DNA from: Atrichornis clamosus
Taxonomy: Eukaryota; Chordata; Aves; Passeriformes; Menuridae
NCBI GenBank assembly: GCA_013400975.1
Contig: WBMZ01010873.1
Span: forward strand, 5,677 to 69,676
Direction of reading: 5' to 3'
Length of the DNA stretch: 64,000 nt
Part shown: piece after piece, positions 27,257 to 39,100 of the stretch
Layout: each line of letters begins with the position of its first letter
Position numbering within the stretch: position 1 is the stretch's first letter
The notes under the pieces: model-generated
What the model was told of the DNA's origin: nothing
The model's database searches: none
What the model saw: the letters and a program-made list of their open reading frames with translations, nothing else
Program-made: the position numbers and the translations under genes

Positions 27257-27339
27257 TTTTTCAGCAGCTGAGGTTCTGATCCTGTGTGTAGGGAATGGCT
27301 GTGAAGTGTAATTTTTTAATCTTGAAACTACTGGTAGAA
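27257..27339 (+). repeat. Dispersed repeat, copy B
   Basis: Partner of the 24,726-24,803 copy. Shared blocks are TTTTCAGCAG, TGAGGTTCTGATCCTGTGTG, ATGGCTGTG, then CTTGAAAC and ACTGGTAGAA. The flanks on both sides are unrelated between the two copies, so the similarity is bounded to about 80 bases. Confidence 0.75.
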
Positions 27340-30300
27340 CACAGTAATTGTAAAATTATTTTATCTGCCCACAGGAAATTTACTTAACCAACTTCCAGTA
27401 ACTTCTACTAATCTTCACCATGTCCTATCTGTATTCTTTAAATGCTGCTCTTAAGTAACACTGACTTAAAAGAAAAAATACTCTCCCACTGCATTTTATA
27501 ACTGTATTTAAATACAGAAGGTGTCCTGACCTCTCTAGGTAAGAAAGAAGAGTTTTTAATAGTTTTCGAGTAACAATGTTCTAAACTGGATGCCAGCATC
27601 TTACCTTGTGTCTTACCAGAAGCTTACAGACAGCTACTAAACAGAGCTTCCTATGTATTTAGCTTTGATATTGTAATGACTGAGCATGAATTTCATATGA
27701 AAAACAAACTTACTTTCTATACATCATTACTGCATAGCTTGAGAGACAACAGCAATGGAGATGGCCCAGCATGACTGTCCTGACTCCTGCAGGAACTGTG
27801 CCTGTTCTGTACCAGATGTTCTCTGCAGGGGATTCTTGGATGCTTTCTACAATGCAGTCACAAATGCACTAAGTATCAGAGCCTTCCCAGTTCCCATGGG
27901 GCAAGAGCCCAGCTTTCCCAAGGAAGGTACTTGTTAGAACTTCTTGATAACAGCTACTTAATATTTTGATGTTATTTTCAGATAGTTTTTTCTTGTTTCA
28001 TCCTTGCTAATATTCTTCCTCCTAGGTTACCTATAATCTACAGCTACCTCCAGGTGGGAATCACGACTCCACTTGGGTGTTTCAGGGGGCTGTGTATGCT
28101 GCAACAATGTGCCTGATGCCTGTGGAGTCCTTACTTCTCCTTTTTTCATTTTTGTTTCCTCTTCATCCTCCTTCTTACATAAGTTCAAATTCCTGAACAG
28201 TTTATCAGTTTCTGTCCTCAAAATGCCTAGAACTGAATGGAGCCTTCTGGATGGGGATGTAATAGAGTTAAGATCCTCTCAGATTTCTCATAATATAGCT
28301 CCTTGTGGTACTATTTCGGTATAGGCAGCTTTAATCCAAAATTGCTTCATTTGCTGACTATATTTCATTCCAGTGTAATTGCTGACTTGCTTTCCCTTTG
28401 CTCTTGTCTGAGACTGGTGCTCACCAGATCATCTAACTTAAGGTTTATGTTTGAAAGGACTCTTCCTGATGCCTCCATCTGCGTGTTCCTCATCCCAGCT
28501 GTCCATATGTGATCTGGTCATGTACTGACATTTTCAAGACTGACTGTGCTGCATCTCTACTGTGCCCCCTTGTTAGTGAAGTTCAGTATCCACCGGCTGG
28601 AGTAATACACTCGCTTGGAGACCAGGATTATAACTAATTCATTAGTTCATAGTGATGTACTTACAAAGTGCCTAGCATGGAAAGACCTTTATCACAGAGA
28701 ATGTTTCTGCTAAAAGTGCAGTTGCTAAAGCCAAATCTAATCCAACTTCTTGTTTTCCGTGTGGTTGGTCTTCTGTTATTTTTCTCTCCTTATTTCAGAC
28801 CTGCAGCCAGGTCCTGGTGCAGGCAGATGCAACCTTGCTGTGCCCATGCCAGCAGCTGTCTGGATGATACAGATTTGAGCTGGCTTGAATACAGATAGCT
28901 TTTGTGAGATGAGCAAACGAGTTTGCCTTCTCCTTGTGCCTAGAGAAACCAATGTGGTGTTTTGATGAAGCAATGGGAGTTTGTGCCTCAGGTCACTTGT
29001 GCAGCAGAAACCTCTGTATGGCTGAGGAGTTGGCCTTGTCTCCTATCTGCCTATAACCTGCTGTGCCCCTCTTCACCCCCCGTAAGCCTGCATGGATCAC
29101 GCTTCCAACAGATGTGTTCCAGCAGCCTACAATGATAGGGGTGTTAATGGTCCTGGGATTTCCATCTTTTGCTCCTTCTGGTGTCCTATCCAGAGGCGAG
29201 GGGAAGCAAAACTCAAGTTATTGAGTTCTCCTAATAGCACAAGATAACGATTTCCCCACTGTTATTCTTGCTTACCTACCCTGTCACCCATGATTACATG
29301 GTCATTGTGGTGGTAGTCTGAAGCTCCCACACTTTGATGTGTTTTTCTCCAAGCTCTCTTTCTTCCTGGATGGTTGTGCAGATACTCTCTCCCAGATAGA
29401 GCAAGGTCTCTTGTAAGGGACCAAGTTCACCTTGCTCAGTGCACACCCTTGGTAGATAGTTTGTGCCTTGTGTGGATGCTTTTCCTTAGTATCATAACAG
29501 GCTTGGAATTCCTGCAAGCGCTCCTTGGCCAGCTGCTATACCCTTCCTGTCTGGCACAGAGCACAGGGTAAAGCCCAGAGTACAGCTTTGGCAGGCAGCT
29601 TGCTGGGGCTTCACCACATTTCTTCTCTGTGTTCTCCATGTTCTTGAAGGAATCTTTCCTTCCTGTGCTGACCACTGTCCTGACCAAGCTCTGAGGGTAC
29701 CAAAAGCATTCTTCACTCCCAGTGCCCCCCTGTCTAAAGTCCTACTCTTCACAGGGTAGTGTAGTTCATATATCGCTGTCATATCCCTTGTCTGCTCTGC
29801 CATCTGGACAGTCTGTTATATGTTGCGTATGTGCTGGTGATTGCTATGCTCAGCTACTTCATTTACAGCCTCAGGAATGTGAGAGGCCCTCAGATAAATG
29901 CCAGGAGCAAGAAAGTGTTTAAAAATTCCTGAAGGCAGTGAGCCTTCGTAGAGAAGGTATTCTTTTCACCCAGCAGGAGCAGCAACGACCAAAATTCTCA
30001 CCACAGTTATGCTAAACTTCAAGAAGAGGAACAACATAAAAAGTGAGAGCACTTGTTAAAGGTGAGTTGAAAGTTGCAACTGATAGAATTAAATCCTTAT
30101 GTGCTCCCAGCACAGAGGCTTCAGCCATCCCACTCCCTCCAGGTGGATCACAGTTGATGTGGGAAAAGCTCAGAGCCATAAATCCTCCTTCCCTTGGTCT
30201 GTCAGAACAAACTTTGGAGGTGCAGATGCCCAAAGTTAGGGTACTGAGCTGATCCCACCTTCAACAGCCCTGAGAGCACTATGGGGACTGACAGTAAGGT

Positions 30301-33300
30301 TTTGAAGTTAAGCAGTCTGGTATGAGGAAATTCCAGAGCTGAGGACATTTACAAGCATGTGATACTATCTTTTATATTAATTGCATGATTTTCTGTCCTT
30401 TTTTTTCAAGTCTGTCTAGATGTGCATCACAGTGGTGTGATGATGCTGAAACAGACTCTTGGCTGGAATAACCTTCCCATCCTATGGGGCATTACATAAA
30501 TACTCCCAGAAATACAGACTTCTTGTTCCTCAGATCTCCAAGCTAAAACCCTGGATCTTACTGTCTGAGCTAGATCTGACTCAGAGAGAATGACATTCAC
30601 TAATGAGTATGTATAGCTGCAACCACAACCTATGAGAGCTGCATTTTAAACGTCAAGATATAATGTTAGGTACTCTGAAAAATCAGGTATTGAAGACCTA
30701 AAGGTGGTGTGTAGTCGTTACATTAATTTTCCTAACTCTCAAAATCCCATTTTTAAAACAGAAAAATGCCCCACAAAACACTGAGTGATATTGTCAGGGT
30801 ACATTTGTTAGCCTACGCCATATTGATCAATACTATAGGAAAATGTGACAGTGGCTTGATATCAAGCAAGGTGCTGATTTGAAAATTGTTGGAGGATGGG
30901 AATTTTGCACTAAGGATCTTCAGATCTCCTGAAGAATCCAACTTACATTGAAGGTTTGGGTTTTAAAAATTTATTTATTTAAAAATTTACTTATTTTTAA
31001 TTGAGATTTCCGAGGTGATTTAGATATTGTGGGGGACAAGGGGGAAGCAAGACAGGTGCTTCTCACTTTTCCCAAGGTTCATTCTTCTTTTCTTGCAGAG
31101 ATTTGGATTTAATGAACTTTCTCACTAGAGTCAAAAACTGAGGTCAGCGAGGATGGGACTCAATCTTTAAAGTTGGTTACTGCTTTAAATAGCAATAACC
31201 ATGTGAGAAGAAGTTTTTCTGGCTTTCAAAGTGCTGTTGGGAAGGGGGTTATAAAAAGCCCTCACAAAGTGACTCCTGGACAACTCACATTCGTATTTCA
31301 CAGGATAGAGAACATCCAAAGACAAAAGACTTTCCACTGGACACTCAGTGATGAGTGCAAGAAAAAACCTCCAAAGATGGCATGGAAAAAACCCACTTCT
31401 AAGGCTGAGATTTGACAGCATAACACCAGAAGGCAAATGAACCTGACCATCTTGAAATCCCTATGAACGCTTGGAAAGTTCAGCACCAGCAAGAAGCAAG
31501 AGGAGATGAGTGTTTGCAGCTCTGTCTTGCAGTCATGGCAATGAGAAGGAGTTAAGTGGCATGCAAATCTCAGTAATTTTTTGCTATAGGGTAGAAACGT
31601 GCTGACAGTCAGTTGCACCAAGAGTCCCAGAAGATGTAACTGGCCAAAAGATTTCAACCCGAAGGAAAACATGTGCAATGTTTTTGGAAGAATACACCTG
31701 TCATCACTCAGAAATAAAACTGCTTCTCAGGTGATATCAGCCAGCCTTTATTGCCTATTGTTTGGAGATAGATGTTTTTCTTTAATGAGAAATGATGAGT
31801 GACTTACAGGGCTTTCCCCAGGAAAGGATTTCAGAAGGAAAAGCGAAGTCATCTGCCTTTCCCTGTGTATATTTTGTAAGCATGTCAGACTACATTCCTA
31901 GGATTTTTAAAACATTTTTTATTAATTTTTATTCCTTTTGACACGTTTTTATAGTAAAAGAACAGAGAATAACATGTTACAATGCATATAGACTGAAGTC
32001 CTTCAACAAGATACTTGAACACATTTGCTTTCTTGCACCGTAGCCATCTCTCACTGAAAAATGAAAGTTTCAGGAATTATAGCTCATTACAAAAAACTCA
32101 GAACCTCAGACAAAACAACTGTGAACGTGCTTTAAGACTCTTCTTCTAAGTTTCAAAATTCCTTACAAGTAAAGGAATGAATGTAATCCCTATTAATGAA
32201 TAGAAATTATTTTTAAAATAACTAACAAACTGTGTTGACTCAAAGCATCCATCTTCTGATACAGCTCATCAGCTAGGCATGAGAGCTGGGTTATGTGTGC
32301 ATTCCTGTTGGACTCCTCTAAGAAGGAGAATGGAGTAGTTCTGTGATGGGAACTGGGGATATGGCAATCAGATGTGGAACTACACCAGGATCTTCTGATT
32401 TGCTAAATGCTTCAGTCCCTGGACTAAGAAGAATTTACTTTTACCCCAGTATTTTCTGACAGAGTATCTCATTGTCTTTGGACTGTTCTGCTAAGGCCTG
32501 GGATGACAAGGGAACAAAAGGACTAATTAAAATTTTCTCCTCTCATTTTTCTCATGCTTCAAAATGCTTTAAAAAGGGAAAACTCAATGATAATAGAGGC
32601 AGCCAGCTTGAAGGATCCAAAACTGGATTCAGTGGGTCTTTTCCCAGAGAGAAGAGGACAGACTGATAAGGTGGAATAAGGATGATATATAACAGGATGG
32701 CATAATGTGAGGGAAAGCGAGAGTATTGCCATAGGAACATTCACATTTAACTACAGAAGGAGAGGGCTAGTACACAAGCTTGAAAAAAGTGAAATCAGTT
32801 CCCTATAGTAAAAGCTAAATAAAATGTGATTTACATAAAGAATACTTAGGGAAAGAAGAAAAGTCTTAAAAGGTGAGAAAGGCAGGAGAAATTGGAAGTG
32901 AGTGGAAAGGACAGACTGCCTCTGCCCAAGGAAATAGCTGTGGGCTGCAATTAGCTAAATGGTACATGACTTCTGTGCTGTGATAGTGCTGTGGTTCTGA
33001 ACTACTCTGTGGTTTACTGCTGTGTCTAATGGCAGGAGTGCTGAATAATAAAAGCTATACTCTGGACTGCCAACAGGAATTAATTTCCTTTAGCTTTTGG
33101 TGCTGAAGCTATATTTTAACTGAAAACTGCTAGCTTTTATTTCTGGAATAACAGCAGCGGATAACTATAGCACCGCCATGGATTTATAGCAATGCCTTAT
33201 GCGTGGGGATCAATCGTTTAGACAGGATTTGTTCTCCTCTCCACAACCACTCCCTGCTCCCAGGAACATGTTCAGCATAGGAAAGATAAGATAAGGGGAG

Positions 33301-34725
33301 GCAGTTCTTATGCAATGAGGCTTCTCAAGCTAAAGGCAATGATTAAAAATTCCACCTCTTCTTATGAATATTATGTAGCTACAATAAACTTGCTCCTTGC
33401 CTCCAAACAAGCCAAAAGCCCTTCCTTAATGCCACGGCAGTAGGGAATCTTGATGCCTTCCCTGAACATTTAAATGGTTATGGGTGCTCACCACTTGCCA
33501 GCACTCAGGCTGCCAGAGACCAGCAGACACAGATCGATAGGGTTAAGTGTATTCGCTCTGTGCTTGCCTGCATGTACACATCCTACCCTTCCCCTGCCTC
33601 CCCACTTGCTCTGCTGTTACTTCTCTCTGGGGACACCATTTCCCTGCTTGTCCAAACAAGCTCCAGAGCCAGGGAGTGAAGAGAGAAAAGCCTCCCTGCT
33701 TACGGAGGGCAGTGTGAGGGGAGACCTGTCCCACGCTAAATGCAGGGAGGAGGGAACAATTATGCAATACCATTTCGTGCTGGATGTGGCGGGACTGCTG
33801 GCACAGTCTGATGACAGATCATAAGGATTCTCTGTTTTAATCAGCAGCAAGCATGTCCTGGGGAGCAAATGTCTCATGTAAATATGTATGGGCATGGGGA
33901 CAGTGCAAGTGTCACACAGGGCTTCCCATCAAAAGAGAGGAAACACAGTGTCATTTGGAGTGCTGCTTCTTTGGAATTGCAACCACAAAGGAATGAATAA
34001 TAGGATTAATTCACTTAGCTATTGATCTCAGACACACACATTTTCATTTAACGTTATGAGAACAGCCAAACTCTCATGGTTCATAGCTTGTGGGCAGTAC
34101 AGCAGAGATAGCATTTGCAAGCCCTTTCCCCCATTTTCTGATGAGGTAAATCTTAGCAGCATGTTCCTTATGGTGAGCCCCTGGGGAAGGATCTCCTATG
34201 GAAAACAGCCTAATGTCTGGACTGGTGACTCTAATGTTGTTCTCTACAGATGTACTCTCAGCAAATAATTGGTAGCCCAAATAACATGGGACCTACCCAT
34301 GGAAATTTGATATAGAAAACTGTCAGGGAAGGAAGGAAGAAAACAGAAGGGGTGGATATAATTATATCCGGACATACTTGCACACAATATCTCAGCTAAT
34401 CAGGGGAAAAGTTTGAATACAGCCTCCCTGTATCACCATAAACATTGAAGATCTATGACAGTGAGAGAAGAAAGAATATGGTGCAGGGAGGCATTAAGAC
34501 ATTTTTCAGTAGTTTCATCACATGGAGCATGAGGTCTGCTCAGGGTCCCAAATAACTTCTTTGCCAAATTAATCTGCAAAGTTAAGTTTCTCTTAACTAG
34601 CTCTTACAAAACCACGCTGCCAATAAGCAGGTGGATGCAAGGGCCAAAAATAAGTGTCTAAGGTGTTGAAGACCATGCTGGGATCTGTGGAGTCACCAGG
34701 TGACACCAGTAGAGATGCTGACACC

Positions 34726-34802
34726 TTAGATGATCCCAAACTGGGCCAGCTCGTGCAGTTCCAGATGGCTGAAAGCTTCCCATGGGCAAATCACTGTGAT
34801 AT
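34726..34802 (-). CDS. PDE6H: PDE6H coding exon 3
   Basis: It follows the acceptor TCTCTTTTGCAG and encodes the last two bases of Asp61 and residues 62-85 ([24 protein letters not shown]), then TAA at 34,728-34,726. The C-terminal residues fit into the PDE6 catalytic pocket and identify the cone paralogue. Confidence 0.95.
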
Positions 34803-36121
34803 CTGCAAAAGAGAGAACATGGGAAATGAGTTCTTGTCACTGCACTCCTTGGAATTATTTTTTATTGATGGAAAGGCTGATTTACTCAGGAAACATTAAC
34901 AAGAATGAGACTCCCTCCACTTGAAGGTTAAATGAGCAGATGAGCATTTCAGATCTGGTACTACCTGTCAGACCAAACCAGATCAGTGTATTTTCTCTCT
35001 GTGAGCAAAAGCAAGCGAGCACTTCCTAGTCTCTTCAGTGACTATGTAAACTGGTGAAAAAATTAATTGCAGTTATGTGGTTTCTCCTGCACTTATAAAC
35101 TACCTGTAGCCAAACTGTGATGTCCTTGAAGATGTGCAGTTTTAAATCAGATGCTGAATAATTTGGCCTACAGTATCCAGGTTCTGTAACTCTCTTGTTA
35201 TCAATACCTACAAAGTTCTGACTGGGTACAGCTCCTCCCGTGCATGTTTCTCAATCTCAAACGGGTACAAAAAATTCTTAAAATTAGGATTCTGATGACA
35301 ACACAAATACTTAACCATCTGGGATTTAGTTTCTGTGATTTTTGGTATTAATAGCTTAGCATTTAGCATGAGAACCTCATGGTGCTGAATTTCTTAGCCA
35401 CAGTATTAGCAGAAAACAAACAAGAACTTCTGCAGTTCAGTGTAAGTAGTCTGAAACTGAAGCATGCATAAATGGCCTTTCTGCCTTGTAGTGTATGTAA
35501 GCATAAGCATGAACGTGGCAGCCTGGGAAGGTAGAACTTGTCTTCTCTGGTGACCCTGAGAGCTGCAGGGAGGCCAGGGAAACAAGAGGCTACCCCAAAA
35601 TATTCTCCCATGATGAAGTTTGTCTGCACTTTTGCTAAAGCAGAGCATGACAACGACATCCTGCAGAGCTTACCTGTGCCCAGTCCCTCCATGCCTGGGA
35701 TGTCATCTCCAAACCTAGGAGAGAAAACAGCCAGTAATGAGTTAGTTTGGGCCAGCAGCAAGCAAAGCGGAGATGCCCTAAACCCCGAGCCAAGGAAGGA
35801 CAACTATGGGTAGCCAGCAGCAGAAGAAAAGCAGCTCCAGATTGGAAAGCTGATGGCACCAGGGGCCAGGGGGAAGCCTTCTGGCTTCTTGTCCAAGGGA
35901 AGATGGGATCACAGAAGACCAACTTAGCAGTGGGGAGCTACTCAACTAGCACGGTTTCTATTCTTTCCAGAATTCCCTTACCCTCTTACTCCTTTTTTGG
36001 GAGGTTTGCTCTTGAACTGCCTTGTCTGTCTCTGCTTGAACTTGGGAGGCCCCTTGCGCGGTGTGGTGGGACCAGCTGGAGCATCTCCAGTGCTGAGGTT
36101 GGTGGCTGGGGTCTCACTCAT
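34726..36121 (-). CDS. PDE6H: Cone cGMP phosphodiesterase inhibitory gamma subunit (three coding exons)
   Basis: Complete coding sequence of 85 codons on the minus strand: exons 36,121-35,982, 35,714-35,674 and 34,802-34,726, joined at proper AG/GT borders with phases that fit. The product is the small inhibitory subunit of cone PDE6; it blocks the catalytic subunits in the dark and is pulled off by activated transducin. Residues 1-18 are a variable N-terminus. Residues 19-47 are the proline-rich, polybasic segment ([29 protein letters not shown]) that touches transducin and the catalytic subunits, with threonines 20 and 33 at the positions phosphorylated in rod gamma. [13 protein letters not shown] follows, then the C-terminal helix ending [12 protein letters not shown], which plugs the catalytic pocket. 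AFSHLE and AQFGII are the cone form; rod PDE6G has AFNHLE and AQYGII. Human PDE6H has 83 residues. It is transcribed away from ARHGDIB, as in human. Confidence 0.96.
35674..35714 (-). CDS. PDE6H: PDE6H coding exon 2
   Basis: A 41-base micro-exon between TCTCTCCTAG and GTAAGC. It encodes the end of Gly47, then [13 protein letters not shown], and the first base of Asp61. The shortness is normal for this gene family, and the sequence is essentially invariant in PDE6 gamma subunits. Confidence 0.95.
35982..36121 (-). CDS. PDE6H: PDE6H coding exon 1
   Basis: It starts with ATG at 36,121-36,119 and encodes residues 1-46 plus two bases of codon 47, ending AGAGG|GTAAGG. A likely splice acceptor (TTATCTTGCAG) lies upstream, with the exon beginning at about 36,168, so about 47 bases of 5' UTR share this exon. 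A separate non-coding first exon would then lie further right and was not located. Confidence 0.94.
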
Positions 36122-36168
36122 CGCTGGGCTGTGCGCGGCAGGCACACGCCTCTCTCAGATCCCTCTAT
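36122..36168 (-). other. PDE6H: PDE6H 5' UTR segment of the first coding exon
   Basis: Between the predicted acceptor (GTTATCTTGCAG on the minus strand) and the start codon lie about 47 bases with no upstream ATG. If the acceptor is used, the mRNA starts in a further exon to the right. If it is not, the promoter lies directly here. A GGATTAAA (minus strand TTTAATCC, CRX/OTX-like) sits at 36,265-36,272. Confidence 0.55.
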
Positions 36169-39100
36169 CTGCAAGATAACAGCAAGAACTGACTCAACAC
36201 TCTGCTTATCTTTTCTAGGTATCAGTCATCAGTTGACAGAACTATGGAAAATATAATTGTGACAGGATTAAAGATAATGATATTAAAGATAAAGAAAGAT
36301 TGTAATGCATACAAATTAAGCAGGGTAGCACTGCCTTTCATCTGGCATGCTAGAATTAAGGTGCCAAACAAAGAACACTTGAACTAAGGCCGAAAAGACA
36401 CTTAACCCCATGGTGCAATGACTTGCAGAGCCACGGAGACTCACAACTTCTTTTGTCTCAAACACAGTTGGACCATTGGAGACAGGTTGCTGCAGCAGCT
36501 TGCCCCATGGTTTAGGTAAAATAGGAAGTTCAATGCCAATGTTGATTTTTTCCTAGCTAGCCTTGGAATAGCATTGCTTATGTTTTCACTTACTGGTTCA
36601 GGACCGGACTACTAAGAGGCACTTAGAGAGATATCCTGTCTGTGGGAACCATCATGATAAATTTCACCTGCTGTCATACTTGTGCCTAAGCATTACCTTT
36701 TGAACTCTGATGGACATGGGATGCTGAGTGAGATGGGCCCTTTGTCTGGGTGGAGCTGCAATTAGGGCTCCACATTTGTCAATACCAAACTTATGGGAAA
36801 TAGCACAAGATTTTTGAAAGATTATAAAGAAGGCTAAGGCAAAGCATTGGAGACTGTCTTTTAGGGAGAAGTTAATTTCTCAATTTTTTGAGGATTTAGG
36901 AGACTAAAGTAACTGTAACTTTCCCTGGGGTGTGTCCATTTTGGTATTTTTGAGCATTATATTACATGTGCTGAACCCTCTTCACCACACTGTACATGAG
37001 CTAAACTCCACTTCACAGGGGCTTAAGAGTTATCAGGGAGCAATTTCTGTTTGGGAGACATGTCTCCTGCCTTAGAGGGCAGAATTGCTGCACTCTGAGC
37101 CTTTTGCTTCCTTCTCAGAGATGGCAGCAATAACTCTCACGAGTGCCCAAAGGGGAGCTTCCAGCCCTTCATCAAATTTTCTGCTAATTAGTATGCTAGA
37201 ATGGTCCGAGCAAGTGCGTTTATGGCTAAAAATAAATGCAACTCTTTCTCTCTTCTTTGAAGTCACATTCTTTCCCACGACTGTTATATATCTCCTATTT
37301 CCAGGTGTTCATCCCTGTTCATCCAGGCTGATGTAATCGCTGATGGAATTAACTTCAGGATTTGGTGCTAAAGACTAATCTCGTTAGGTCACCATAGTAC
37401 CCTGACTTAATCCCCAACATCACCTGCAGTGACACTCTGGACTTTTAATCTCAGAACTATAAATGCCATAAAAGATTTTTTTCCCTCAGTCTAAAAAGAG
37501 TTCATGTCTTTGTCCTGAAATAGCCAGAGTGCTGGAAACCAAAGGCTGAGATAGCAGGAGAAAGATCATCCGAGCAATCCTCCTATGTCACTTCCACATC
37601 AATGCAAGGTGAAGAGCCATACTTCTGTATCTGTGGCAGTCTGGAAATACTTCACCCAGGATATCTTTCCATCTGGGATGGCAGTAGGATGGTTCCAAAT
37701 GATAGCACCTAGAGGCATGCTGGTTCTTCTGTCATTTGTGGTCAGGCTTCTCTCTCAGCTGTAACATCCCAAGCAGGAGACTGGACAGGTTCCAGCAGCC
37801 CCAAATGGAGCAGCAGATGGTTGTGTCTGAAGCTGAAGTATGCACAGATGCTATTCCCCCGCGTGTAACACAACGCTTCCTAAGCACACACTGTGCCCAC
37901 AAACACAGGGATCAGATCAAACCGTACTTATTTGGCTGCCATCTCTGCAGCACCTGAACAGTTGCCCAGTATCTACAGCTTTTTTTTTCCTCACAGTATA
38001 GCGGCAGGACAGGCAAACACTGTCACCTTGGTCTTTTACAGAATGAGAATGGAAGTGCAGCGATAGGTATGACCTGGAGCGCACTGCTGGGAGGGGAGAT
38101 GAAATCTTTCGACTTACAGTTTTCTAGGGCCAAATAGAGATGAAGGCATTTTGCCTCCAAAACAAAGACAGAATTCAGTGCTTCTCTGTTACTCAGGATG
38201 GGAGGAATTCAGATGATACTGTCCTACAATAAAATACTTTGCATCAGAAAACTGCTCCATAACATGCGTGCTAATGCCCCAAAGTATATTACTATGCCTC
38301 TGTCTCTGGTGCAATTCTCATCAGTAGGTTGTCTGCCTCAGTGCTAGACCCTGCTCCTGAGCTACAAAGGACACACATCCACTTTTAAGCACCATATTAA
38401 TCTGACATCCAAGATACTTGGCACCCCTCTCAAGAGCTACTCCCCAAAAGTACAACAGAAAAAACAAACTGGCTAACAGATTTCCATCCCTTAGGACTGA
38501 CATCCAAAACTTGAAAGATGCATTTGAGCTCCATCTCCAGCTGAGTTCCTGTCCTGCTTCACTAACCTCTGCTGTCTGTTGGCATGTTACCTTAACCACA
38601 AAAAAGTCTCTGAGGGTCAAAACCTCTCGGTTCCTTGAGTCCACACCTTGTCCCTGACTTTCACTCAATAGAGGAATAGCTAATAAGAAGATTCAGTCCC
38701 TGGAGTTTCTTTTTTCCCCAGTCTGAAGTAGTTGTATCCATCTACTAGGTACTCAGTAACCCATTATTTGGTAGGAAATGGAATCTGCCCGCCACACTTC
38801 ATCCTCTCTCACCTGCATGAATTCAATAAAGAATATGCAATGAAACTTTTATTTAGGGACATTTCTAACGTGAGGGACACTTTTAACTTCTTCCTTACTA
38901 ACCTTACTCTACCTATTCTCTCTATGCATCACTAAAATAAAATTACAGAGGATGGAAAGCAACCTTAATGCCACATAACAACCTCCACGTTGCAGCAGGA
39001 ATCGAGCTGCGCTCCCACCACTGAGCTGGTGGGGCTCGCTTGCCATCATCACAGTCAAAGATTTCTCCATTCATGCTGGAGCAGGCCCTGCCCCACAGCA

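Larger units (their letters stand above)
11816..34725. other. Large gene-free region
   Basis: About 23 kb of AT-rich sequence without a recognised exon, RNA gene or further CR1 copy. Open frames up to 135 codons occur (19,583-19,990 minus; 25,346-25,753 plus), but none has a recognisable domain or supporting splice sites, and they are best read as chance. A segment around 19,960-20,040 has the phrase TGTACAGTGCTTGGCACAG, reminiscent of the 3' part of an old MIR-type SINE, but it is too short to call. The 3' UTR of PDE6H must occupy some of the right end. No clear AATAAA on the minus strand was found in the 400 bases below its stop codon. Confidence 0.55.

Noticed and set aside
31248..31260. 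TATA-box-like TTATAAAAAGCCC on the plus strand
   Set aside because: There is no gene-like sequence downstream; the overlapping 80-codon frame has no known domain.
1..34000. RERG coding exons expected from synteny
   Set aside because: No Ras-like G1-G5 motifs or RERG C-terminus were found on the plus strand; the gene probably lies left of the window.
35747..36256. 169-codon plus-strand frame
   Set aside because: It is antisense to PDE6H coding exon 1 and owes its openness to that gene's composition.
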